Shown piece after piece: positions 1 through 7,269 of a stretch of DNA of 13,674 nucleotides. The DNA lies in NCBI GenBank assembly GCA_002450295.1, contig DJYX01000015.1, positions 1 to 13,674 on the forward strand, read 5' to 3'. Every line of letters begins with the position of its first letter. Position 1 is the stretch's first letter. The stretch comes from Deltaproteobacteria bacterium UBA6967 (GTDB lineage: Bacteria; SAR324; NAC60-12). The notes below the pieces were generated by a model, which saw only the letters and a program-made list of their open reading frames with translations, ran no database searches and was not told the DNA's origin. A program made the position numbers and the translations under genes.

Positions 1-198
1 CTTCATACAGGCTTCTTCTTCATTAAAATGATTGAGGACCTGCCCTTCCAAGCGCTGAAGCCATTCAACAATTTGATCGTCATTACTGTTGGGGAGTGCT
101 CTCATGAAATCATTTAAGATCTCAATTTCTTCTCGATGGAGATCATCAATCACTTCAAGTTGCGTGGACGTACAGTGTTTTGGCTTTGAGCTAAGCAT
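1..198 (-). CDS. Hemerythrin-domain protein, N-terminal part (cut by window edge)
   Basis: The 66 visible residues read as the first half of a bacteriohemerythrin, a four-helix bundle that binds O2 at a di-iron site. Helix A carries the iron-ligand-type His21 in the segment IDDLHREEIEILNDF. Helix B carries the HFxxEE signature at His57-Glu62 (HFNEEEACM), which supplies a His and a bridging carboxylate. The later His ligands of the family lie beyond the window edge. I start at the ATG at 198 because GGAG sits 7 bases upstream; another in-frame ATG at 204 abuts the GGAG and is too close to use it. No signal peptide is seen, so it is probably cytoplasmic. It is transcribed away from the transporter cluster and shows no functional link to it. 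The family call is fairly firm; the physiological role (O2 storage, sensing or delivery) cannot be told. Confidence 0.72.
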   Translation of the reverse strand, partial: MLSSKPKHCTSTQLEVIDDLHREEIEILNDFMRALPNSNDDQIVEWLQRLEGQVLNHFNEEEACMK

Positions 199-307
199 CA
201 ACATTCTCCAAAAAGATTCTGCCGGAGATGGTTGCGTTCCAAAAGAAAACCTAGTTGAGTCGAATAATCAAACCAGAGTTCCATTCCCAGGCTCGCTTTG
301 TTAGAAA

Positions 308-327
308 TTTAGCAGAGATGAGCTAAA
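308..327. promoter_or_regulatory. Candidate operator: 6-bp perfect inverted repeat
   Basis: TTTAGC and GCTAAA are perfect complements separated by 8 bases (AGAGATGA), giving a 20-base dyad. Dyads of this size in a divergent promoter region can bind dimeric regulators. It does not match the TNGTNNNACNA-type core often reported for FadR-subfamily operators, so a link to the GntR gene at 6539 is only a guess. Chance occurrence is possible. Confidence 0.2.
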
Positions 328-382
328 GGCAAACCATGATCCAAATCTTTAGTTGGGTTCTAATTCTGAAAATGAGTCCGAG

Positions 383-400
383 ATTACTGTCAAACGTAAT
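383..400. promoter_or_regulatory. Candidate operator: ATTAC-N8-GTAAT dyad
   Basis: An 18-base imperfect palindrome with 5-bp perfect arms, plus a further matching T/A pair inside the spacer (TGTCAAAC). The inner GT...AC resembles, but does not fit, the usual GntR/FadR operator core. It lies just upstream of the weak candidate -35 at 407-412. Support is position and symmetry only. Confidence 0.2.
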
Positions 401-521
401 TAAGGGTTGCTTTTCGTGCCAGCCTCCACTAAAACTGGCTGTGGTAGGACCAAATTAAGAATATTTTTGTGTGGCCCAACCAATTTACTTCAGCCCGGTT
501 TTTGGAGATGGGAGAGTTCTT

Positions 522-564
522 CCATCAGGATTCAAGGTCCGGATGATTGCTAATCCTATGATGG
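522..564 (+). promoter_or_regulatory. Possible leader hairpin covering the tctC ribosome binding site
   Basis: CCATCAGGATT at 522-532 pairs with AATCC-TA-TGATGG at 552-564: eleven base pairs interrupted by a 2-base bulge (TA, 557-558), with a 19-base loop. The 3' end of the right arm enters the GGGAG Shine-Dalgarno element (563-567) of tctC, so folding would hide part of it. This could make tctC translation dependent on a temperature, protein or ligand signal. No known riboswitch class is recognised and pairing has not been tested by covariation. Confidence 0.3.
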
Positions 565-567
565 GAG
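563..567 (+). promoter_or_regulatory. Ribosome binding site of tctC
   Basis: GGGAG lies 7 bases before the ATG at 575, a near-ideal Shine-Dalgarno arrangement and the clearest one in the transporter cluster. It fixes the tctC start, which also places a complete signal peptide at the N-terminus. A highly translated binding protein is normal for TTT systems. Confidence 0.7.
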
Positions 568-574
568 ACCAAGC

Positions 575-1546
575 ATGTCACGCATTCTGATCTCACTTTT
601 TGTTGGCTTGAGCCTTTTGACCTCACCTGTTTGGGGGGCTTGGCCAGAGAAACCAATCAAGGTCATTGTTCCATTCAAGGCAGGTGGAACCTCTGACCAG
701 ACCGCAAGAGTTTTCCAAGCTGCTATGAAGGAGAACAACCTTCTTTCCCAGCCTGTCACGATTGTCAACGTAGGTGGACATTACTCGATTGGCTCTCGGC
801 AAGTCATGGAAGCCAGCCCAGACGGCCATACCTTTCTCTTAATTCACATCGCTTTGATGGGAGGAGAAGGTAGTGGGGCTTTGAACTTTGGCTGGAGAGA
901 CTTTGAACCTGTTGCCGCAACTGGCGAGTTCTGTGTGCTGCCGATGGTCCGCAAAGACTCAGGCATCAACTCTGTTCAGGAACTTCTCAGCGAAGCCAAA
1001 ACAAATCCAGATTCATTAATCTTCGGAGCAAACCTCGGCGCAATCAATCATCTCGCAGGAGTCATGCTTCAGGAATTGGTGCCAGGTGCAAAGTTCCGCT
1101 TCGTACAAATTGGTGGAGGAACAGCAAATTACACCGCTTTAACTGGAGCTCAAACCAACGCGACAGTCCTCTCTGGAGCTGAGGTCGTTAAATTCACCAG
1201 AATGCCGGACGGTTCGGAAAATCCCGAAGCTCAAATCAAGCCATTGGCTTACACTGGGGCTGCTCGCTTTGATCAGTTGTCAGATCTACCCACCATGAAA
1301 GAGTTGGGTTATGACATGGAATTCTGCATCAAGTCATGGTGGTTCGCACCCAAGGGAACTCCTAAGGCAGCAATCGAAGGCTTTGCAAATGCTCTGGAGG
1401 CTTCTACCTCAACGGACCGGTATCAAAAATTCCTAGAAAGTAAAGGGTTTGCCAATCTGTTTTTAGGTGGCAACGATCTTCAGCAAGATCTGCAGAATAC
1501 ATGGACAGCAATTGAGCCAGTAGCCAAACTAGCCTCAAAAAAATAA
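575..1546 (+). CDS. tctC: TTT-family periplasmic solute-binding protein (TctC/Bug type)
   Basis: This 323-residue protein is the extracytoplasmic receptor of a tripartite tricarboxylate transporter, normal in length for the family. Residues 1-21 form a Sec signal peptide: a short basic start, a hydrophobic core (ILISLFVGLSLL) and a likely cleavage VWG|A after residue 21. There is no lipobox Cys, so the mature protein should be free in the periplasm. The family N-terminal strand follows (WPEKPIKVIVPFKAGG, about 23-38), then SDQTAR; the SPDGHT element is near 81-86. These parts contribute to carboxylate binding in Bug-type proteins. The usual glycine-rich GAGG segment is replaced by VGGHYSIG (67-74), which may reflect a different ligand. 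It heads the six-gene cluster. Known ligands of the family are di- and tricarboxylates, aromatic acids and other organic anions; the ligand here cannot be read from sequence. Confidence 0.93.
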   Translation: MSRILISLFVGLSLLTSPVWGAWPEKPIKVIVPFKAGGTSDQTARVFQAAMKENNLLSQPVTIVNVGGHYSIGSRQVMEASPDGHTFLLIHIALMGGEGSGALNFGWRDFEPVAATGEFCVLPMVRKDSGINSVQELLSEAKTNPDSLIFGANLGAINHLAGVMLQELVPGAKFRFVQIGGGTANYTALTGAQTNATVLSGAEVVKFTRMPDGSENPEAQIKPLAYTGAARFDQLSDLPTMKELGYDMEFCIKSWWFAPKGTPKAAIEGFANALEASTSTDRYQKFLESKGFANLFLGGNDLQQDLQNTWTAIEPVAKLASKK

Positions 1547-1551
1547 GTGCT

Positions 1552-1584
1552 ACTCACCACTCTTGTGACTTTGGAGTGGTGAGT
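1552..1584 (+). terminator. Intercistronic stem-loop between tctC and tctB
   Basis: ACTCACCACTC at 1552-1562 pairs perfectly with GAGTGGTGAGT at 1574-1584: 11 base pairs with an 11-base loop. It begins 5 bases after the tctC stop. Only three T residues (1584-1586) end the structure before TTCG breaks into mixed sequence, so it is at best a weak intrinsic terminator. A stable hairpin here fits partial termination or protection of the upstream mRNA from 3' exonucleases. Either would yield more binding protein than membrane subunits. The structure is directly visible; its effect is inferred. Confidence 0.6.
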
Positions 1585-1609
1585 TTCGTGATGCATTAAA
1601 GATATCGAT

Positions 1610-2077
1610 ATGAATCTTCTTCAGCGGTTTGAAGTTTGGGTTTCGTTGTTGGTCATCCTGATCTGCCTAGTTTTTCTCTGGGAATCATGGGATCTGCCGC
1701 CAGGATCTTTTGAACCTTTGGGCTCAGGGCCTGTACCTCAAGCAACTGCATTTATTGTGATTCTTTGTGCTGGGCTGGTGATCTTTAATGCCTTGAGAAA
1801 GCCAGTTCAGCTTTCGGGAGACGAAGAGATCAAAGAACGACCTTCAATCAGTGCTGGTCTAATTATTTCGTTAGCAACTGTTATTTACAGTCTGATGCTT
1901 CACTTTAGGCTGATGCCTTTCGCTTGGATGACAACCCTCTTTCTGATCATTACGATTTGGAGTCTTGAAAAATTTGAGAAGAAAAAATTTCTTCCTGCAC
2001 TAATCACAGCAATCGTGATTGGCTTTGCTAGCGAATACCTTTTCACGGAGGTTTTCATCGTCGACCTACCAACCTGA
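1610..2077 (+). CDS. tctB: TTT-family small membrane subunit TctB
   Basis: A 155-residue integral membrane protein with four or five hydrophobic segments (about 10-27, 44-61, 81-99, 102-119 and 127-147), fitting the small subunit of TTT transporters in the inner membrane. The LGSGPVPQ segment (37-44) corresponds to the family GPGxFP-like loop after the first helix. The charged loop at about 69-77 (SGDEEIKER) is probably cytoplasmic. TctB works with TctA in sodium- or proton-coupled uptake of substrate delivered by TctC. The ATG lies inside a 10-base palindrome, ATATCGATAT (1602-1611), and no good Shine-Dalgarno is seen. Only 9 bases separate it from tctA. TctB proteins diverge strongly, so the call rests on size, topology and position between tctC and tctA. 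Confidence 0.88.
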   Translation: MNLLQRFEVWVSLLVILICLVFLWESWDLPPGSFEPLGSGPVPQATAFIVILCAGLVIFNALRKPVQLSGDEEIKERPSISAGLIISLATVIYSLMLHFRLMPFAWMTTLFLIITIWSLEKFEKKKFLPALITAIVIGFASEYLFTEVFIVDLPT

Positions 2078-2086
2078 CGAGTCGCA

Positions 2087-3583
2087 ATGGATGTTGAATT
2101 ACTATTTGCGGCTGCCAGCCAGATCTTAAATCCTTGGCCTTTTTTCTTGCTCTTCATTGGAACCTCACTGGGCATCTTGGTTGGTGCCATCCCTGGGATG
2201 ACCGGTGCGATGTTGATTGCACTGACTCTCCCTTTGACTTTCTACATGGATCCCTTCAACGCGATAGTATTGCTTGTAGCGATGTATGTAGGAGCTATCA
2301 GTGGAGGATTAATTACGGCAACACTCCTCAGAATGCCCGGAACCCCAGCTGCTGTGATGACGACGTTTGATGGCTACCCAATGGCCAGAAGTGGCAAACC
2401 AGGTCGCGCATTGGGATTAGGCATTACAGCATCGTTCATTGGTGGATTGATCGCGTGGATCACCCTGGCTACCATCACCAAGCCTCTCTCGATTTTTGCC
2501 ACCAAGTTTGGCCCTTTTGAGTATTTCACTCTAATCATGATGGCAATGGTACTAATTGCCTCTGTCAGTGAAGGCTCTTTGGCCAAGGGATTGATTTCGG
2601 GGTTGCTTGGGATGCTGATTTCGATGCCTGGGGTTGATCCGGCAACAGGAATGCCTCGTCTGACCTTCGATTGGTACATGTTGAATGGGGGTCTGAAGCT
2701 CCTGCCTGTTTTGATCGGGGTCTTTGCCGTGAGCCAGATCATTAAGGATGCCCTCGACATTGGCCAAGTGCCTGAGCGGATAGCGATGAGCAGCAAGGGC
2801 ATGCTGATGAGTGCAAAAGATTTCATGGCACAGGGGGTCAACCTGATTCGCTCTTCCTTGATTGGCACTTGGGTAGGAATTCTCCCGGGAATTGGGGCTT
2901 CCATTGGTTCTGTGATTGCCTACACTGCGGCCAAGAATATGTCCAAAACTCCAGAGAAATTTGGGACAGGATCTGAAGAGGGAATCGTGGCTTCGGAGGC
3001 AGCGAATAATGCAACGGTAGGTGGAGCCCTGATCCCCTTGATCGCCATGGGCATTCCAGGAAGTGTCATTGATGCCATTCTAATCGGCGCCTTGATGATT
3101 CATTCGATTCAACCTGGCCCCACTCTGTTCCTGACAAATGCGGATATTGTCTGGGGAATGATTGCCGCCTGCCTCTTGGCAAATGTGTTGATGTGGTTAC
3201 TGATGACAAGCTCCGTTAAATACATTGCTGGATTGATGTATTTGCCCAGAAGCTTCGTTCTTCCTATTGTCATGGTCTTCTGTGTCATCGGTTCCTTTGC
3301 CTTGAACAACACCATGTTTGATGTCTGGGTAATGCTAATCTTCGGAGTGATGGGCTTCCTGATGGAGTGCGCTAAGATTCCTTTGGGTCCTTTCGTGATA
3401 GGGTTTGTCCTCGCACCACTTGCGGAAGAAAAGCTCCGTAGTGGCTTGATGATGACTGCGGGGGATTTCAGTCCTATTTTTACTCGACCACTTCCACTTT
3501 TCTTCACCATTTTAGCCGTGATCCTTCTCCTTTGGCCGATTATCGGTGATTGGATGCGAAAGCGCAGAGCATCTCGCAAATAA
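2087..3583 (+). CDS. tctA: TTT-family large membrane subunit TctA
   Basis: This 498-residue protein with many transmembrane segments is the transport channel subunit of the TTT system. Hallmarks are the duplicated glycine-proline signature: GILVGAIPGMTGAM at about 29-42 in the first half and GILPGIGASIGS at about 264-275 in the second. Also seen are GTPAAVMTTFDGYP (85-98), followed by the basic turn ARSGKPGRALG, and EAANNATVGGALIP (304-317) with MGIPGS (321-326). Length and motif order are typical and the gene is intact. It ends in a basic cytoplasmic tail (MRKRRASRK). It follows tctB after 9 bases, suggesting translational coupling. The subunit identity is very secure. The substrate is not readable; neighbours point to a hydroxylated or sulfated carboxylate (inference). 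Confidence 0.96.
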   Translation: MDVELLFAAASQILNPWPFFLLFIGTSLGILVGAIPGMTGAMLIALTLPLTFYMDPFNAIVLLVAMYVGAISGGLITATLLRMPGTPAAVMTTFDGYPMARSGKPGRALGLGITASFIGGLIAWITLATITKPLSIFATKFGPFEYFTLIMMAMVLIASVSEGSLAKGLISGLLGMLISMPGVDPATGMPRLTFDWYMLNGGLKLLPVLIGVFAVSQIIKDALDIGQVPERIAMSSKGMLMSAKDFMAQGVNLIRSSLIGTWVGILPGIGASIGSVIAYTAAKNMSKTPEKFGTGSEEGIVASEAANNATVGGALIPLIAMGIPGSVIDAILIGALMIHSIQPGPTLFLTNADIVWGMIAACLLANVLMWLLMTSSVKYIAGLMYLPRSFVLPIVMVFCVIGSFALNNTMFDVWVMLIFGVMGFLMECAKIPLGPFVIGFVLAPLAEEKLRSGLMMTAGDFSPIFTRPLPLFFTILAVILLLWPIIGDWMRKRRASRK

Positions 3584-3615
3584 TTCTTCAGCGTGAGTAG
3601 AGGTCTCATAAAAAA

Positions 3616-4944
3616 ATGACAGCTAACCATTTTCAGTCTCCTGCTTTTCCTGCAATCAGATTTCCTCACTTGGCTGAAGTTAAATTGCCACCACTTCATA
3701 GAGTGAGGATCAGACATCCCCAAGCACCTGCCCTTCAGAATCTAGAGAAAATGGTGGCCGATGTTCTGAAAAACTGCCAGAAACTCCAGCAAATCCCAAG
3801 AGGATCTGAGGTTGCCATTGCTGTTGGGAGTCGAGGAATTGCTAAGATTGATACCATCACCAGAACTGTGGTGAGTCAGCTAAAGGTCTGGAACCTCAAA
3901 CCGTTCATTGTCCCAGCCATGGGGAGTCATGGAGGAGGTACTGATGATGGACAGCAAGAAGTACTGAAAAAGTTGGGAATTGACGAAGAGAGCATGGGGT
4001 GTGAAATCCGCTCTTCCATGAAAACAGTGGACTACGGGTCGATCGGTGATGGAATCCATTGTCATTTCGATGCCAATGCAGCTGGGGCTGCGGGGATTAT
4101 CCTTGTAAATCGAGTTAAAGCCCACACGAGCTTTCCTAGAGAAATTGAAAGTGGGTTGATCAAGCTGATCGCAGTGGGTCTAGGGAAAGCCGAAGGAGCT
4201 CGCTCTGTTCACAGAATTGGCCCTAAAGGATTACAAGAGATATTACCTAAGCTTGCTGAGAGAGCGATTCTCTCTGCTCCGATCAAGGCAGGCATAGCAC
4301 TCATTGAAAATGCCAATCGGGAAATTTGTCATATTGAACCTGTGGAGCCGGAGGCACTTTTTGAAACAGAGAAAAGACTTCTGCGCAAAGCCAAAAGCCT
4401 GATGCCCAGTTTACCATTTGATCAGCTGGATGCATTGATCGTTGAGGAGTTTGGCAAGGAGATTTCTGGAGCTGGGCTAGATCCGCACATTTCAGGTAGA
4501 ACAGATATTCGAGGTGTGGAAAATCCCTCTACGCCCTTCATCCACAAAATCGCTGCTCTGAGAATGACAGCAGCCACCAATCGAAACGGGATGGGCACTG
4601 GCATGGTGGACTTCCTGCCACAGCCAACAGCCAACAAACTTGATCTCCATTCAATGTACATGAATGCAGTTTCATCCACTGTGCTGGAAAAAGCCTTCTT
4701 ACCCATCGTTCTTGCCAATGATCAGGAAGTCATTCGGGCTCTAGTAGCCACTTGCTGGAAGCCAGAAATAAATTTGATTCGACTGGCCCAGATTCGCTCC
4801 ACGCTTCACCTCAACGAAATTCTACTGACCACACCACTCTTTCAGGAAGCCCAATCAAAAGGTGCCATTGCTTCCTTTGAAGATCAGACAGAATCTTTCA
4901 AATTTGACTCATCCGGCCAACTCTTGACCAAAGTTCAGTGCTAA
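3616..4944 (+). CDS. LarA-like (DUF2088) protein, putative alpha-hydroxy acid racemase/epimerase
   Basis: This 442-residue cytoplasmic protein looks like a distant member of the LarA (nickel-dependent lactate racemase) superfamily. Characterised LarA enzymes use a nickel-pincer nucleotide tethered to a Lys to move a hydride at the alpha-carbon of 2-hydroxy acids. Visible candidates for the LarA active site, in the same order and at similar spacing to what I recall for L. plantarum LarA (H108, H174, K184, H200), are His105 (MGSHGGG), His170 (VKAHTSF), Lys183 (SGLIKLIAVG) and His199 (SVHRIG). The C-terminal half (FGKEISGAG, then DPHISGRTD) does not resemble lactate racemase closely, so lactate is probably not the substrate. 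No cofactor-synthesis genes (larB, larC, larE) lie in the window. It follows tctA by 32 bases, so it likely acts early on the imported acid. AGAGG lies 12 bases before the ATG, rather far. Confidence 0.68.
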   Translation: MTANHFQSPAFPAIRFPHLAEVKLPPLHRVRIRHPQAPALQNLEKMVADVLKNCQKLQQIPRGSEVAIAVGSRGIAKIDTITRTVVSQLKVWNLKPFIVPAMGSHGGGTDDGQQEVLKKLGIDEESMGCEIRSSMKTVDYGSIGDGIHCHFDANAAGAAGIILVNRVKAHTSFPREIESGLIKLIAVGLGKAEGARSVHRIGPKGLQEILPKLAERAILSAPIKAGIALIENANREICHIEPVEPEALFETEKRLLRKAKSLMPSLPFDQLDALIVEEFGKEISGAGLDPHISGRTDIRGVENPSTPFIHKIAALRMTAATNRNGMGTGMVDFLPQPTANKLDLHSMYMNAVSSTVLEKAFLPIVLANDQEVIRALVATCWKPEINLIRLAQIRSTLHLNEILLTTPLFQEAQSKGAIASFEDQTESFKFDSSGQLLTKVQC

Positions 4945-4970
4945 TAAACCAACACTCTTCCTAGGCAGTT

Positions 4971-6530
4971 ATGAGCAGACCAAACATTTTGATCATCACC
5001 ACCGACCAGCACCGCGGTGATTGTTATGGATTCGAGGGACGTAAAGTCAAAACACCCCATATCGATCAATTAGCCGCAGAGGGGACACGATTTCAACACT
5101 GCATCACCCCAAGCGCGATGTGCCAGCCAGCTCGTGCAAGTATGTTAACGGGCCTCTACCCACTCACCCACGGAGTGGTGGATAATGGGATCGATCTTCC
5201 TTCTGAGACAGGAGATGCAGGCTTCGCTGGTCAGCTTGGTCGCAACGGCTACCACACTGCATTTATTGGCAAAGCTCATTTCTCCTCTTACAACACCTTC
5301 TCTCCGACAGGTACCCCAGAGTGCCACCAAAGCTCTCCAAATTTCGCAGATGACTGGACTGGGCCCTACATGGGATTTGAAGAAGCCCAGTTGCTGGTGC
5401 TGGGTCATGAACTAAAAGAGATGGCCAGCGCCCCCAAAGGTCTCCACTACGAACGCTGGCTACGGAGAGATGGCCACGGTCAGAAAAAACTGGACCTCTA
5501 TGGAACCAAGCTACCACCGGACGTTGGCGCCATCCAGACCTGGAACTCGGCAATGCCTGTCGCCTGGCATCATTCCAGTTGGATCGGAGACCGAGTTATC
5601 GATTATCTGGGCCGACGTAAAGAAGGAAAGCCTTTCTGTCTCTGGGCTTCCTTTTCGGATCCCCACATGCCCTTTGACTGTCCGGAACCATGGTCACGAC
5701 TTCACCATCCCGAAGAAGTGGACTTACCTCCCTTCCGAACGAGGGAACTGCACAAACGTCCCTGGTGGCACAAAGCCTATGTGGAAGATCGCTCCGTCGA
5801 TCCAGAATTGGATGTAGCCATCTATGATCATGAGCAATCCCTCCATCGTTTGCCAAAACGCAATGGTCGAGCCAGGAACTATAATGACACAGAATTTCAG
5901 CTCAGACATACGATCGCCAACTACTACGGTATGATTTCATTGATTGATCACAACGTGGGCCGAATTCTCAACGCACTCGATGAGCAGGGATTAGCAGAGA
6001 ACACCGTAGTACTGTTTACCTCAGACCATGGGGATTGGCTGGGTGATCATGGGATGATGCTGAAGGGCCCGATGTTCTATGAAGGACTACTCAGAGTAGC
6101 GATGATCCTTAGGGGACCAGGAATTCCTGCAGGACAGATTTCACAAGAACCTGTTTCAAATACTGACATTGCTGCTTCAGCCTTGGATTGGGCCGGTGTC
6201 AGACCTGAACTGGCTCCTCATGGCCAAAGCTTGAAAACATTAATTGATCAACCTTCCGCAACTCGAGACTTTGCCTACGGGGAATGGGATCTCAATCCCC
6301 AAAATTGGGGGTTGGACCTCAAATTGCGGGTTGTGCGAACAACTCGTCACAAGATGACCATGGAAATGAACTCAGGTGCTGGGGAACTCTATGACCTGCA
6401 AGAAGATCCTCATGAAACCACCAACCTGTTTGACCAAGAGAGCAAATTGAAAAAAGAATTTGAGGACATGATTCGCTCTAGACCGAATGATCAAATCCGT
6501 GAAGCATTGGTACCTTCTGGCCTGCATTGA
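4971..6530 (+). CDS. Cytoplasmic sulfatase-superfamily hydrolase 1
   Basis: A 519-residue alkaline-phosphatase-superfamily hydrolase of the formylglycine sulfatase type. Cys51 in CQPARASMLTG is the canonical C-x-P-x-R...L-T-G site where Cys becomes formylglycine; Arg55 stabilises it. Other likely active-site residues are Asp12 (TTDQH), Lys101-x-His103 (IGKAHF), His232 (SDPHMPF), Asp352-His353 (TSDHGDWLGDHG) and Lys365. The N-terminus begins directly with the first catalytic strand (RPNILIITTD) and has no signal peptide, so it should act in the cytoplasm. TDQ replaces the TDD seen in many arylsulfatases; this and the lack of a signal also occur in choline sulfatases and phosphonate monoester hydrolases, so a phospho- or phosphonate-ester substrate is the main alternative. 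It lies 26 bases after the LarA-like gene and 8 bases before the regulator. No formylglycine-generating enzyme is encoded in the window. Confidence 0.9.
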   Translation: MSRPNILIITTDQHRGDCYGFEGRKVKTPHIDQLAAEGTRFQHCITPSAMCQPARASMLTGLYPLTHGVVDNGIDLPSETGDAGFAGQLGRNGYHTAFIGKAHFSSYNTFSPTGTPECHQSSPNFADDWTGPYMGFEEAQLLVLGHELKEMASAPKGLHYERWLRRDGHGQKKLDLYGTKLPPDVGAIQTWNSAMPVAWHHSSWIGDRVIDYLGRRKEGKPFCLWASFSDPHMPFDCPEPWSRLHHPEEVDLPPFRTRELHKRPWWHKAYVEDRSVDPELDVAIYDHEQSLHRLPKRNGRARNYNDTEFQLRHTIANYYGMISLIDHNVGRILNALDEQGLAENTVVLFTSDHGDWLGDHGMMLKGPMFYEGLLRVAMILRGPGIPAGQISQEPVSNTDIAASALDWAGVRPELAPHGQSLKTLIDQPSATRDFAYGEWDLNPQNWGLDLKLRVVRTTRHKMTMEMNSGAGELYDLQEDPHETTNLFDQESKLKKEFEDMIRSRPNDQIREALVPSGLH

Positions 6531-6538
6531 TGGGTTGA

Positions 6539-7237
6539 ATGCAGATACCCAAATCTCTCCCCAACCGACGCTACAACCAGATCACTCGACAGCTGATTGA
6601 GTCCATCCAGGCCGGGGAGTATCCTGTCGGGGACAAGCTGCCCCCAGAGAGAGAACTCGCTGAAAAGTTGAACGTCAGTCGCACAACCCTGCGCGAAGCT
6701 TTTATTGCTTTGGAGTTGATGCGGTATGTGGACATCCGCATTGGTTCAGGGATTTATGTGTTGCCGGAAGCAGCGCGTGAGGTCGAAAACAGTCCGAAGT
6801 TACAGCATGACCCAGGTCCTTCAGATCAACTCGAAATCCGCAGATTGATCGAGGGCCATTTGGCCTACAAAGCTGCGCTCAATGCGGAGGAAAAGGACAT
6901 TCAGAAATTGCAGGAGTTGCTTGAGTTGATGGATCAACACAAGAGGGATGCTGCCGAGTTTGAGAAATTTGATCAGCAGTTTCATCTAGCCATTGCCAAG
7001 GCTTCGGGGAATGTCTTGGGACCCAATTTGGTTAAATGGCTTTGGAACTTGAGAGAAGCAGAAATGTTCTTCAGTTGGTTTTCAAAAACACGATCTGAGA
7101 GTTACCGCCAAAGAACCGTTCGCGATCATGAAAAAATCCTCAAAGGCATTTCGATGCGTATGCCGGATGTAGCCATGACAGCCATGCAGCATCACATCGA
7201 TGTCATTCGTGAAAGGTTCTTTGACCAAAACATTTGA
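6539..7237 (+). CDS. GntR-family transcriptional regulator, FadR subfamily (FCD domain)
   Basis: A 232-residue DNA-binding regulator. Residues about 10-76 form the GntR winged helix, with the classic run LPPERELAEKLNVSRTTLREA (35-55) and the wing RIGSGIYVLP (67-76). Residues about 98-226 form the all-helical FCD ligand domain. Likely metal ligands are Asp145 and His149 (FDQQFH), His197 (DHEKI) and His218 or His219 (MQHHID). FCD proteins usually bind small carboxylates through this metal and release operator DNA. The gene starts 8 bases after the sulfatase stop, so it is probably the last gene of the transporter transcript and would control that cluster by feedback. It may also act on the divergent promoter at 8734-8782. 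Start choice is supported by position but the Shine-Dalgarno is weak. Family is secure; effector and operators are unknown. Confidence 0.93.
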   Translation: MQIPKSLPNRRYNQITRQLIESIQAGEYPVGDKLPPERELAEKLNVSRTTLREAFIALELMRYVDIRIGSGIYVLPEAAREVENSPKLQHDPGPSDQLEIRRLIEGHLAYKAALNAEEKDIQKLQELLELMDQHKRDAAEFEKFDQQFHLAIAKASGNVLGPNLVKWLWNLREAEMFFSWFSKTRSESYRQRTVRDHEKILKGISMRMPDVAMTAMQHHIDVIRERFFDQNI

Positions 7238-7269
7238 TTTGCAAATTATCTGGGCCCCTCAATCATTCA
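7238..7269. other. Short convergent junction, no clear terminator
   Basis: Thirty-two bases lie between the stop codons of the GntR gene and of sulfatase 2 on the opposite strand. I see no GC stem followed by a T-run in either direction. A GGGCCC at 7252-7257 could pair only loosely with the GGGCC inside the sulfatase 2 C-terminus. Transcripts from the two sides may overlap. Confidence 0.4.

Larger units (their letters stand above)
199..574. other. Divergent intergenic region, 376 bases, no gene found
   Basis: This region separates the minus-strand hemerythrin gene from the plus-strand transporter cluster, so promoters for both should lie here. No convincing sigma70 promoter stands out. The best plus-strand pair is TTGCTT at 407-412 and TAAAAC at 430-435 with 17-base spacing, matching consensus only partly. 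Three small AT-rich inverted repeats occur: TTTAGC-N8-GCTAAA at 308-327, TTAG-N7-CTAA at 349-363 and ATTAC-N8-GTAAT at 383-400. They could be regulator sites, but short arms like these arise by chance. A longer imperfect hairpin lies at 522-564. No ORF on either strand has a plausible start and family resemblance. Confidence 0.5.

Noticed and set aside
89..304. Open frame of 71 codons on the plus strand at the left end
   Set aside because: It is antisense to the hemerythrin-type gene, whose opposite frame shows real metal-ligand motifs. The plus-strand translation has no recognisable feature.
418..439. GCCAG-N12-CTGGC hairpin in the left intergenic region, considered as a terminator
   Set aside because: The stem has only five pairs with a 12-base loop and no T-run on either side. 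No gene ends just upstream of it.
496..503. Octamer CGGTTTTT shared between the tctC upstream region and the complement of 8758-8765
   Set aside because: One short T-rich octamer shared between two non-coding regions can easily be chance, and the flanking bases do not agree.
2374..2904. Open frame of 176 codons on the minus strand inside tctA
   Set aside because: It lies fully antisense to a well-supported transporter gene, its translation resembles no family and it has no ribosome binding site. It is a shadow of the tctA reading frame.
3109..3723. Open frame of 204 codons on the minus strand across the tctA end and LarA-like start
   Set aside because: The translation is low-complexity, basic and without family features, and it overlaps two convincing genes. 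Rejected as a shadow frame.
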